From contig JBAQZZ010000108.1 of assembly GCA_049791475.1 (NCBI GenBank), forward strand, positions 1-12,270: a stretch of DNA of 12,270 bases. The letters run 5' to 3'. Positions 5,690 through 12,270 of the stretch are shown piece after piece; position 1 is the stretch's first letter, and the number at the start of each line of letters is the position of its first letter. The notes under the pieces were generated by a model that saw only the letters and a list, made by a program, of their open reading frames with translations, did not search any database and was not told the DNA's origin. This DNA comes from CAXBID01 sp049791475. GTDB taxonomy: Bacteria; Bacteroidota; Bacteroidia; Flavobacteriales; Flavobacteriaceae. The translations under genes and the position numbers were made by a program.

Positions 5690-7197
5690 AAATCTTTAGA
5701 TGGATTAATCTTTGATACCTTTAAAACAATAGGTAACGAAAAAGGCATATCAATTAGCTCGCCATTTTTATAACCAGATTTAATAGCATCAGGAATGTTA
5801 TTTAAAACTCTTTCTACTTCTTTAGCATAAATAGGGTTTGATGCTCGTACTCTCACATCAATTATTTTTCCTTTGGTATCAACTTTAAATATGCAGAATA
5901 TCTCATAATCTTGAGAAGCCAATAAACTTGTTTTTAAATTTTTATCAAAATTGGAAACCACATAATCATTTATTTTTCTTGAAAAACAATTTCTTAAATC
6001 AATAGGATTATTTGAACCTCCACAACCTTTATATATTGGATATACTTTTACATCAGGTGTTGTACTGCATTTTATTGACTTTACATTATTAACCTTAGTT
6101 AAAATTTGATAAGTGTAAAGATCTAAAACATTATTAGAATTTATATTTAATTTCTCTTTTGGGTAATCTTTAAATAATTTAATGATTTTTTCATTAAGTC
6201 CTTTTACTGAAGAGTTACATTTAATATTTACCAAATCACCGCTTTTATCTATGCTAAAACTAACAGTAATACTTTTTCTGTTTGAAAAAATATCAGCCGT
6301 ATCCAATTCTTTTTGAGTTATAAAGCGTTTAAAATAAAGTGATAATTCATTTTCCGAATTAGGGTTTGTAGATTTAGTATATTGAGATTCTTCTTCGTGT
6401 TTAAAATTTTCAGCATCAATTTGTAACGTTATTATTTCTTTAAAAAATTCTCTTGTTGGATTACCATTTCGAGTTGCCACGCTCTTAACTCGAGGAAACA
6501 AACTAACAACTCTATTTAATTCTATCGTTAAACTATCCGTTGGCGCTTTGCAGTTTACATTAATTATGTTGCCTTCATCATCTATATGAAACCGAGCTCC
6601 TAGCTTTAATTCACCTAATATTCCAGATTTTTCAATTTCTTTAAGCGAAATGGTATTAATGATATGGGCTTCCAATTTATCTTTCATGCATTTCTTCAAA
6701 CCTGAATAAGTCTTGAAATTTTCACAACCATCAACAACAGCATAAGTGTCAAAAATAATATTGGAACTGCATTTAATTATGTTTTTACCATTTTCTCTAG
6801 AAACTATTTGTAAGACATAAATAAAAGGTTTGCTTTGTTTTGGAATGTTTAAATCTTTAATAGGGTATCTTTTAAAAATACCAATAACCATTTTATTAAA
6901 TTCAGAGTATTTAGAATTTACCTTAATATTTACTGGCTCATTATTCTTATCTAAATAAAAGGTTAAAAATATTCTTTTTTTATGTTCAGCAGCTTCATAA
7001 AAGTCAACAGCCTCCAACATTTTATAATTAAACCGTTTCTTAAAATAATTTGAAAGTTCGTTGGTTTCGCTAGGCTTTGCATAAGCATCAAACTCTCCAT
7101 ATTTATCATTGTACTTATCTTCAAAACTTAAAGTATCTGTTTGAGAATTACAAAAAACACTTGAAAATAAAATCAAAAGAAATATTATTCTACTCAT
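5674..7197 (-). CDS. Secreted protein with two tandem TonB-C-like modules
   Basis: A 507-residue exported protein. Residues 1-19 form a signal peptide (MSRIIFLLILFSSVFCNSQ). The rest is an internal duplication with a period of 234-237 residues. Each copy has a shorter part beginning NELSxYFK (46 and 283) with FxxDKxxxxVNIKxNS and FKxYPxxxLNI, then a part with GC (C158/C392), LKKC or LRNC (C170/C404) and a TonB-C-like domain (F203 HIDDEGNIINV; F437 KVDTKGKIIDV, ending in PFSLPIVLKV). The GC...C plus TonB-C arrangement is one I know from flavobacterial proteins labelled energy transducer TonB. Here there is no retained inner-membrane anchor and no proline-rich linker, so it is not a normal TonB; it may be a periplasmic or surface binding protein. 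Function unknown. It stands alone, convergent with the barrel gene and divergent from aguB. The last codons lie in the terminator palindrome. Confidence 0.82.
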   Translation of the reverse strand: MSRIIFLLILFSSVFCNSQTDTLSFEDKYNDKYGEFDAYAKPSETNELSNYFKKRFNYKMLEAVDFYEAAEHKKRIFLTFYLDKNNEPVNIKVNSKYSEFNKMVIGIFKRYPIKDLNIPKQSKPFIYVLQIVSRENGKNIIKCSSNIIFDTYAVVDGCENFKTYSGLKKCMKDKLEAHIINTISLKEIEKSGILGELKLGARFHIDDEGNIINVNCKAPTDSLTIELNRVVSLFPRVKSVATRNGNPTREFFKEIITLQIDAENFKHEEESQYTKSTNPNSENELSLYFKRFITQKELDTADIFSNRKSITVSFSIDKSGDLVNIKCNSSVKGLNEKIIKLFKDYPKEKLNINSNNVLDLYTYQILTKVNNVKSIKCSTTPDVKVYPIYKGCGGSNNPIDLRNCFSRKINDYVVSNFDKNLKTSLLASQDYEIFCIFKVDTKGKIIDVRVRASNPIYAKEVERVLNNIPDAIKSGYKNGELIDMPFSLPIVLKVSKINPSKDLIKTN

Positions 7198-7269
7198 AAA
7201 ACTAGAATTATTTTTAATTTAATGAATTTGAAAGATATAAAAATTGTAAGACATTAATCTCTAAAATGA

Positions 7270-7303
7270 TTGAAATTAAAAACACATAAATTATATATCT
7301 TTG
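7270..7303 (+). promoter_or_regulatory. Promoter of the agu operon (TTG-N23-TATCTTTG)
   Basis: A -33 TTG at 7270-7272 and a -7 TATCTTTG at 7296-7303 match the Bacteroidota consensus exactly, with a 23-base spacer at the long end of the allowed range. Transcription should begin near 7308-7311, leaving a leader of about 17 bases before the ATG at 7327. This places the in-frame TTG at 7270 upstream of the transcript and so rules it out as a start codon. Confidence 0.65.
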
Positions 7304-7326
7304 TTAAAAATTTATCAAATTCATTA

Positions 7327-8214
7327 ATGCCAAAAAACAAATATAAAATAGCCGTTATTCAACTAAACTTGAATAATACCCCAGAAAACAATTTAGAAAA
7401 ATGTATAAAATGGGTTAAAGATGCAGCCAAAAAAGGAGCAGAAGTTATCTCATTGCCAGAATTATACAGTAGCCATTTTTTTTGCCAAAGTGAAGATGTT
7501 GATAATTTCGCTTTCGCAGAGCCTTTATACAGCACATCATTTAAGGCGTTTAGTGCTTTAGCTAAAGAATTAGGAGTAGTTATTATTGTACCTTTTTTCG
7601 AAAAAAGAATGGCCGGTGTGTATCATAACAGTGCTTATATTATTGATACCGATGGTTCTGAAGCTGGTTTATACCGTAAAATGCATATTCCAGATGATCC
7701 TCATTTTTACGAAAAATTTTATTTCACTCCTGGCGATATTGGTTTTAAATCATTTCCAACTAAAAAAGGAAATATAGGCACGTTAATTTGTTGGGATCAA
7801 TGGTATCCAGAAGCAGCAAGATTAACCGCTTTACAAGGTGCCGAGGTTTTATTTTACCCAACAGCCATTGGTTGGCATCCGCAAGAAAAAGAAGAATATG
7901 GCGAAAATCAACAAGGCGCTTGGATGAATGTGATGCGTGGTCATGCCGTAGCAAATGGCATTTACGTTGCAGCTGCCAATAGAATTGGTTTAGAAAAATA
8001 CCTGCCAGATACTAACGGTATTGAGTTTTGGGGGTCTTCATTTATTGCTGGTCCACAAGGTGAAATTCTAGCACAAGCATCAGTAGATAAAGAAGAAATT
8101 TTAATAGCAGAGGTTGATTTAAGTCTACAAGAAAATGTACGTCAAAATTGGCCTTTTTTAAGAGACAGACGCATCGATAAATATGGCGATATTACTAAAA
8201 GAGTAATAGATTAA
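7327..8214 (+). CDS. aguB: N-carbamoylputrescine amidase (nitrilase superfamily)
   Basis: A 295-residue cytosolic enzyme that hydrolyses N-carbamoylputrescine to putrescine, carbon dioxide and ammonia, the last step of the agmatine route to polyamines. The catalytic triad of the nitrilase superfamily is complete: E45 (SLPELYSS), K118 (YRKMHIPD) and C155 (LICWDQWYPEAARL). Length and the segments FYEKFYFTPGD, GWHPQEKEEYG and WGSSFIAGPQGEIL are typical of AguB. The start at 7327 (MPKNKYKIAVIQL) fits the family and lies just behind the promoter. The next gene, aguA, starts 2 bases after the stop, so the two are surely one operon, and the neighbour confirms the substrate. No defects are seen. Confidence 0.94.
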   Translation: MPKNKYKIAVIQLNLNNTPENNLEKCIKWVKDAAKKGAEVISLPELYSSHFFCQSEDVDNFAFAEPLYSTSFKAFSALAKELGVVIIVPFFEKRMAGVYHNSAYIIDTDGSEAGLYRKMHIPDDPHFYEKFYFTPGDIGFKSFPTKKGNIGTLICWDQWYPEAARLTALQGAEVLFYPTAIGWHPQEKEEYGENQQGAWMNVMRGHAVANGIYVAAANRIGLEKYLPDTNGIEFWGSSFIAGPQGEILAQASVDKEEILIAEVDLSLQENVRQNWPFLRDRRIDKYGDITKRVID

Positions 8215-8216
8215 TA

Positions 8217-9254
8217 ATGGAAAATAATTGGCGATTTCCAGCAGAATGGGAGAAACAACAAGGGATTTTATTATGTTTTCCGCATAATGGTAACGATTGG
8301 CCTGGGAAGTATGAAGCCATTCAATGGGCGTTTGTAGAGTTTATTAAAAAAATTGCGCATGTTGAAACGGTTTTTCTTGTTGTAGCCAATGAAAAACTAA
8401 AGCAGAAAGTTCTTGGCATGCTCGAAATTGCGCATGTTGAGTTGAAACATGTATCTTTTATTATTCATAAAACCAATCGCAGTTGGATGCGCGATTCTGG
8501 ACCTATTATTGTGAAAAATAGTTCAAAGCGAGTAGCATTAAACTTCAATTTTAATGGTTGGGCTAAATATAACAATCACAAATTAGATAAAGGTGTTCCT
8601 TCAAAAGTTGCAGATTTTTTAAAAATGCCTTTAGAGCAAGTTACATATAACGAAAAACCCGTAGTTGTTGAAGGTGGTGCTATTGAAGTAAATGGTAAAG
8701 GTAGTTTGATAACGTCTGAGGAATGTTTACTTCATCCAACAATTCAAGTACGAAATACAGGTTTTACAAAAGCAGATTATGAAGCTGTTTTTAAACAATA
8801 CTTAGGAATTACTAATGTAATTTGGTTAGGAAACGGTATTGAGGGCGATGACACACACGGCCATATTGATGATTTGGCTCGTTTTGTAAATGAAGACACG
8901 ATTATTACAGTTTTAGAAGACAATCCAAAAGACAACAATTACAAACCTCTTCAAGACAATTTAAAACGTTTGCAATCTGCGACTTTAGAAACAGGAAAAA
9001 AACCAAACATAGTAACTTTACCAATGCCTAAGCGTATAGATTTTGATGGGATTAGGTTACCGGCAAGTTATGCTAATTTTCTTATTTTAAACAAAACCGT
9101 TTTAGTTCCTACTTTCAATGATAGTAATGATCGCATAGCTTTAAACACTATTGCGAAGTGTTTTCCTGATAGAGAAATTATAGGCATTAACGCTACCGAT
9201 TTTATTTGGGGGTTTGGCACATTGCATTGTTTGAGTCAGCAAATACCTAAATAA
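8217..9254 (+). CDS. aguA: Agmatine deiminase
   Basis: A 345-residue cytosolic enzyme of the agmatine deiminase / bacterial peptidylarginine deiminase family. It converts agmatine to N-carbamoylputrescine and ammonia, feeding the product to AguB encoded just upstream. Conserved motifs are WMRDSGPI (90-97), VEGGAIEVNGKG (151-162), EGDDTHGHIDDLARF (209-223, with the catalytic histidine H216 and acidic residues), RLPASYANFLI (280-290), and the nucleophile C338 in LHCLSQQIP at the C-terminus. Length is slightly short of the plant and gamma-proteobacterial forms (around 370) but normal for this group. It starts 2 bases after the aguB stop. A secreted glycoside hydrolase gene follows after 26 bases and may be read through. 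The agmatine would come from an arginine decarboxylase encoded elsewhere. Confidence 0.94.
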   Translation: MENNWRFPAEWEKQQGILLCFPHNGNDWPGKYEAIQWAFVEFIKKIAHVETVFLVVANEKLKQKVLGMLEIAHVELKHVSFIIHKTNRSWMRDSGPIIVKNSSKRVALNFNFNGWAKYNNHKLDKGVPSKVADFLKMPLEQVTYNEKPVVVEGGAIEVNGKGSLITSEECLLHPTIQVRNTGFTKADYEAVFKQYLGITNVIWLGNGIEGDDTHGHIDDLARFVNEDTIITVLEDNPKDNNYKPLQDNLKRLQSATLETGKKPNIVTLPMPKRIDFDGIRLPASYANFLILNKTVLVPTFNDSNDRIALNTIAKCFPDREIIGINATDFIWGFGTLHCLSQQIPK

Positions 9255-9280
9255 ATAGTATTATCTTAACTGGTAATTAT

Positions 9281-10330
9281 ATGAAAAAATCATTCTTAAT
9301 ATTCATTTTTATGTTTGTCTCTTCTAATCATAATGCACAAGCTAAATTTGAACCTAAAAATGGTGAATGTCTATTTTTTATTGGGCAAGATTTACAAGCC
9401 ATTGGTGGTCTTAAAAATTACACAGATGGCTATTGCAACCATTTTGATATTCCCGCAGGAATTACTTTATATACAAATTTTTCACCAGGTGATGAGTCGT
9501 TTGGTTACTATCAAAAAGGAAATGATGGTATTAAAACCATTGCAAACTGGGGTGCCGAAGATTCTTGTGCACAATGTTATATTGATAATCCAAATTTTAA
9601 TAACAGTTTGCTAGCTATCGGATTATCATTAGTAAATCATGAAAAAAAAGTAGCAAAAGGCGAGCATGACAATCTAATTAAAGAATTAGGTGAATGGATA
9701 AAATCCACTTCACGTCCTGTATTTTTAAGAATAGGTTACGAATTTGATGGCTGGGATTGGAATAACTATAACAAGAAACATTATTTAGCTGCTTGGAAAC
9801 GTATTCATCAAGTATTTGATGATATGAAAATTGACAATGTGGCCTTTGTATGGCAATCAAAAGGTTGGGACTCAAATCAAAAGGTACTTGAAGATTGGTA
9901 TCCAGGTGATGATTTGGTAGATTGGTGCGCCTATTCCTATTTTGGAAACCCCGATACAGAAATGCTCACATTTGCCAGAAAACATAATAAACCTGTATTT
10001 ATAGCTGAAGCAACTCCTGTTTTAGAGGATGGAGGTTTATTCTTCGACAGCTACCTTAGTAAACCTGACGTAGCAAAACGAGCTTGGAACCAATGGTTTA
10101 TACCTTTTATTAAAACCTTGAATGATAATAAAGATCTTATTAAAGCCTTTTCATACATAAACGTCAACTGGTCTGTGCAACCCATGTGGATAACAAACCC
10201 CGTATTTCAAAAAGTAGATTCTCGAATTCAAGAAAGTGACTATATTTCTGAAAAATGGATTGAAGAATTTTCTAAACCAAGGTATTTAAAACCAACTTCG
10301 GAATTATTTGAAAAATTAAATGATAAATAA
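9281..10330 (+). CDS. Secreted GH26-like glycoside hydrolase
   Basis: A 349-residue exported protein with a Sec signal peptide (MKKSFLIFIFMFVSSNHNAQA, cleavage about 20-22). The mature part looks like a clan GH-A barrel of the GH26 type. RIGYEFDGWDW (150-160) offers E154 as acid/base, VAFVWQS (187-193) is the following strand, and FIAEATP (240-246) offers E243 as nucleophile. The 89-residue gap between the two glutamates fits the clan. GH26 enzymes include beta-mannanases, lichenases and beta-1,3-xylanases; the RIGYEFDG and FVWQS words recall the beta-1,3-xylanase branch, but I cannot fix the substrate. Five cysteines lie in the first 100 residues (C30, C52, C96, C99 among them), perhaps forming disulfides after export. 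There is no carbohydrate-binding module and no SusC/SusD pair nearby, so this is not a polysaccharide utilisation locus. It lies 26 bases after aguA without a clear promoter of its own. Confidence 0.75.
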   Translation: MKKSFLIFIFMFVSSNHNAQAKFEPKNGECLFFIGQDLQAIGGLKNYTDGYCNHFDIPAGITLYTNFSPGDESFGYYQKGNDGIKTIANWGAEDSCAQCYIDNPNFNNSLLAIGLSLVNHEKKVAKGEHDNLIKELGEWIKSTSRPVFLRIGYEFDGWDWNNYNKKHYLAAWKRIHQVFDDMKIDNVAFVWQSKGWDSNQKVLEDWYPGDDLVDWCAYSYFGNPDTEMLTFARKHNKPVFIAEATPVLEDGGLFFDSYLSKPDVAKRAWNQWFIPFIKTLNDNKDLIKAFSYINVNWSVQPMWITNPVFQKVDSRIQESDYISEKWIEEFSKPRYLKPTSELFEKLNDK

Positions 10331-10667
10331 AAACGATTTACCTTAATAAAGCATATATTCTTTTATAATTTTGATATTCTATCTAAGTTGTTCTTCAACT
10401 AAAAGGTTTAGGCAAGGAAAAGTAAACCCAACTAAAGGCTGATAAATTACCCAAATAAGATTATTGAATTATCGAATAAACATTTATCAGACGATAGTTT
10501 TATTGACATACATTAAATCCAATCATCGCATTAACCAAACACTTTTGTTAAAAAAGAGCACAAAGTATTCAAAGCAATAATTATTTTTTAGCACTAAGAT
10601 TGAGACATTTACTTCATTATTAAAATTTTATTTCTTTACTTTACAAAAACCATTAACCAACCAAAAA
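10331..10667. other. Intergenic region with short repeats and a possible -7 element, no gene
   Basis: No open frame of note on either strand. An exact TAATTTTG (10366-10373) matches the -7 consensus but has no TTG at the right distance. Just after it, AGTTG (10386-10390) can pair either with CAACT at 10396-10400 or with CAACT at 10429-10433, and GGTTTA/TAAACC (10405-10410 with 10423-10428) forms a 6-bp hairpin between. CAACTAAA(A)GG is directly repeated (10396-10406 and 10429-10438). From 10440 to the acyltransferase start the DNA is plain and AT-rich; no exact promoter is seen there. Confidence 0.45.
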
Positions 10668-11873
10668 ATGAACCCTCACAAAACAGAACGCTTACATGCG
10701 TTAGACTCTCTGCGTGCTATAATGATGCTATTAGGATTAGTAATTCACTCCGCTATCACTTACGGTGTAATTGACTATGGTGGAGGATGGTCCTTAAAAG
10801 ACCCAAACGCAATACATTTATCTAATGATTATATAGTAAGTTTTATACACGCCTTTAGAATGCAATTATTTTTTGTTGTTGCTGGTTTTTTTGGTGCTAT
10901 GTTGTTTTATGAAAGACAACCTTTAATAATGCTTAAAAACAGAGTTTCAAGAATAGTATTTCCTTTCTTAGTATTTGTTGTATTACTCTGGCCAACTATC
11001 GTATTTACATTTGGTTATACTAAATTAGTATTTATTGGGGATAGTGATGCTTTAGCAAATACTCTAGCTAATTTTTCAAGCTTAAATTCATGGATTCCAC
11101 AACGTACTTTTCACTTATGGTTTTTATATTATTTGGCTCTAATAACATTTGTTTCAGTAGGTCTTGGATTAATCTTTAAAAAATTACCAACTTTATCTAA
11201 TCGTATTTCCACAGCATTTAGCTGGGTTATTCAAAAAACTGTGATGCGTATCTTAATTTTTGCAGGTCTTATGGCTCTTATTTATTTTTTAATGGGTACT
11301 TCTTCAGTTGCAACTTCTACATCATTTATACCAGATTTTAATACGTTTTTATATTACATATTTTTCTATTTAGTAGGTTGGGTTTTATTCAAATCTAAAC
11401 ACCTGTTGGATACCATAAAGCAATCGGATTGGATATCTACTATTTTAGGTGTTATTTTATTTTCAGTCTATTTTTTTATGAATGAATCTTTGAATTATGA
11501 GTTGATTATAATTATTAAATCAACCATGGTTTGGTTATTTATTTTCGGAATCACTGGTTTGTTTATTCGATATGGAAGTAATCACTCTTCAAGAATGAGA
11601 TATATATCAGATTCATCCTATTGGGTTTATTTATTGCATTTACCTTTAACGGCAATAATACCAGCTTTAATTTCCGATTGGCCATTACCAGCTTCATTAA
11701 AATTCTTATTTGTTTTAATCAGCTCAGGTATTATTTGTTTTGTAACCTATCATTATTTAGTAAGAGCAACCTTTATTGGTAAGTTTTTAAATGGCAGATC
11801 TTACACCAGAAGCATTAAAGATATTAAGCACGAAACACAGATAATACCAAAACTTGAGGGGGTTAATTCTTAA
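10668..11873 (+). CDS. Membrane acyltransferase, Acyl_transf_3 family, OpgC-like
   Basis: A 401-residue polytopic inner-membrane protein with about ten membrane helices (roughly 17-37, 57-81, 95-115, 147-170, 192-210, 223-241, 255-271, 280-301, 318-336, 345-364) and a soluble basic C-terminal tail. The family hallmarks are the N-terminal RLHALDSLRAI....VIHSA with R16 and H27, QLFFVVAGFFGAMLF (66-80) followed by the cytoplasmic RVSRIVFPF, HLWFLYYL (149-156), and ISDSSYWVYLLHLPL (313-327). Members move acyl groups such as acetyl or succinyl onto glucans, polysaccharides or lipids across the membrane; OpgC, which succinylates periplasmic glucans, is the nearest named type. No glucan synthase genes (opgG/opgH) are near, so the acceptor is unknown. 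The gene stands alone after a 337-base gap. Start ATG at 10668 is the only sensible one. No typical promoter is found close by. Confidence 0.88.
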   Translation: MNPHKTERLHALDSLRAIMMLLGLVIHSAITYGVIDYGGGWSLKDPNAIHLSNDYIVSFIHAFRMQLFFVVAGFFGAMLFYERQPLIMLKNRVSRIVFPFLVFVVLLWPTIVFTFGYTKLVFIGDSDALANTLANFSSLNSWIPQRTFHLWFLYYLALITFVSVGLGLIFKKLPTLSNRISTAFSWVIQKTVMRILIFAGLMALIYFLMGTSSVATSTSFIPDFNTFLYYIFFYLVGWVLFKSKHLLDTIKQSDWISTILGVILFSVYFFMNESLNYELIIIIKSTMVWLFIFGITGLFIRYGSNHSSRMRYISDSSYWVYLLHLPLTAIIPALISDWPLPASLKFLFVLISSGIICFVTYHYLVRATFIGKFLNGRSYTRSIKDIKHETQIIPKLEGVNS

Positions 11874-12039
11874 CGGAACTATCTTTTTAAGTGTTATTTA
11901 GGATGTTTAGTAGCACATTATTTCTGTAAATGATTAGCCATTTTTCCTAAGATTTTTTTGGGGTTATTTTGTTTTGTTTGTTTTTCATTTAAGCATATTT
12001 TAGTTTATAGCTTGCTTTATAAATACCTATAAGTGTGTA

Positions 12040-12070
12040 TTGATTTTTTGGTAAGAAAATTCTAATTTTG
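12040..12070 (+). promoter_or_regulatory. Consensus promoter with no clear gene behind it (TTG-N20-TAATTTTG)
   Basis: TTG at 12040-12042 and TAATTTTG at 12063-12070 match the Bacteroidota -33/-7 consensus exactly with a 20-base spacer, the best-looking promoter in the window. Transcription should start near 12075. What it drives is unclear: a short frame at 12143, a small RNA, or a gene beyond the window. Confidence 0.55.
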
Positions 12071-12103
12071 CTTATCGGTGATATATAAATCAGTTAAATA
12101 GAT

Positions 12104-12126
12104 TTATACCTAATTGACAGGTATAA
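12104..12126 (+). other. Hairpin in the leader behind the right-end promoter
   Basis: TTATACCT (12104-12111) and AGGTATAA (12119-12126) form a perfect 8-bp stem with the 7-base loop AATTGAC. It would begin about 30 bases into a transcript from the promoter at 12040-12070 and ends just before two small start codons (12129 and 12143). Confidence 0.45.
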
Positions 12127-12142
12127 TTATGGCAAAAATTTC

Positions 12143-12202
12143 ATGACTGAGGAAGAAATAAAATCTAAATTATCTAATGGTTGGTTATTCTATTTTGATT
12201 AA
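12143..12202 (+). CDS. Possible 19-residue peptide or gene remnant
   Basis: ATG at 12143 opens a frame of 19 codons (MTEEEIKSKLSNGWLFYFD) ending in TAA. It follows a consensus promoter and a hairpin, and its ATG overlaps the TGA of a 5-codon frame (MAKIS, 12129-12146) as ATGA. The composition, an acidic start followed by an amphipathic stretch, looks like the N-terminus of a protein rather than random DNA, but no family is recognised. It may be a truncated gene start, a leader peptide or chance. A REP-like repeat follows within 4 bases of the stop. Confidence 0.18.
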   Translation: MTEEEIKSKLSNGWLFYFD

Positions 12203-12205
12203 CAA

Positions 12206-12240
12206 CGTCATTGCGAGGACGCAGGACGTGGCAAGCTGTT
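12206..12240. repeat. REP-like dispersed repeat (CGTCATTGCGAGG type)
   Basis: A GC-rich stretch beginning CGTCATTGCGAGGAC and ending GACGTGGCAAGCTGTT in otherwise AT-rich DNA. TTGC/GCAA and the outer AACA/TGTT can pair to form an imperfect hairpin. From memory, the words CGTCATTGCGAGG and GACGTGGCAA.CTGTT mark a dispersed intergenic repeat common in Bacteroidota genomes; the copy here has GCAAGC where I would expect GCAATC. Confidence 0.65.
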
Positions 12241-12270
12241 TAATGGTTACTTGAATTTTAATACACTTTT

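Larger units (their letters stand above)
11874..12270. other. Right-end region without a convincing gene
   Basis: Nearly 400 bases with no protein-sized frame on either strand. The first 160 bases are T-rich and featureless to me, with no clear terminator for the acyltransferase (only a weak CTTAA/TTAAG pairing around the stop). From 12040 onward there is a consensus promoter, a hairpin, a 19-codon frame and a REP-like repeat, each listed separately. The window ends before any next gene. Confidence 0.6.

Noticed and set aside
7230..7237. A minus-strand TATCTTTC as -7 element for the TonB-C-like gene
   Set aside because: It has one mismatch at the last, important base and no TTG at a suitable distance upstream, so it is not listed as a promoter.
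7270..7326. An in-frame TTG start for aguB at 7270
   Set aside because: The TTG is the -33 element of an exact promoter, so it lies upstream of the expected transcript. The family sequence begins at the ATG at 7327.
7760..7982. Short open frames on both strands inside aguB
   Set aside because: They are shadows of the aguB reading frame, with no domain and no start context of their own.
12114..12127. TTGACA and TATAAT words that resemble an E. coli sigma-70 promoter
   Set aside because: They are only 2 bases apart instead of about 17, and this group uses the TTG/TAnnTTTG form. The words belong to the hairpin at 12104-12126.
1..12270. CRISPR arrays, tRNA or rRNA genes, transposases, toxin-antitoxin pairs or phage genes
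   Set aside because: I found no regularly spaced repeats, no tRNA-like or rRNA-like segments and no protein with such motifs. A link of the four-helix-bundle protein to a diversity-generating retroelement was considered and dropped, as there is no reverse transcriptase or repeat pair nearby.

Overview
The window looks like the chromosome of a member of the Flavobacteriaceae (phylum Bacteroidota). The DNA is strongly AT-rich. Promoter-like sites match the Bacteroidota form (TTG, about 20 bases, TAnnTTTG), and the genes show no Shine-Dalgarno sequence. Several proteins are of types I know almost only from this family: a paired lipoprotein and barrel (DUF6452/DUF6048-like), a DUF6768-like partner of a sigma factor, and TonB-C-like domains with a GC...C motif. 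Family names rest on recognition of motifs; no database search was run.

Layout. Bases 25-2442 hold three minus-strand genes: ornithine aminotransferase (rocD) and, upstream of it, an ECF sigma factor with a small two-helix membrane protein, probably one operon. A REP-like palindrome and a second hairpin lie between rocD and that pair. Bases 2579-5655 run on the plus strand: rlmD (23S rRNA uracil methyltransferase), a four-helix-bundle gene of the 23S rRNA intervening-sequence family, then a lipoprotein and an outer-membrane barrel whose reading frames overlap by 35 bases. A perfect 24-base palindrome separates this cluster from a convergent minus-strand gene (5674-7197), which encodes a secreted protein built from two tandem copies of a TonB-C-like module. 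From 7270 a good promoter drives aguB and aguA, two enzymes that together turn agmatine into putrescine. A secreted GH26-like glycoside hydrolase follows 26 bases later. After a 337-base gap comes an OpgC-like membrane acyltransferase (10668-11873). The last 400 bases carry no convincing gene but do hold a near-perfect promoter, a hairpin, a tiny open frame and a REP-like dispersed repeat.

How the genes fit together. rocD and aguA/aguB both concern arginine-derived nitrogen compounds, although they are not linked as an operon. The sigma factor probably works with its membrane neighbour. rlmD and the two envelope genes appear to be an old neighbourhood into which the four-helix-bundle gene has been placed as a unit bounded by inverted repeats. 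That unit is the best candidate here for an under-described element. Second in interest are the duplicated TonB-C-like secreted protein and the promoter with no evident gene at the right end.
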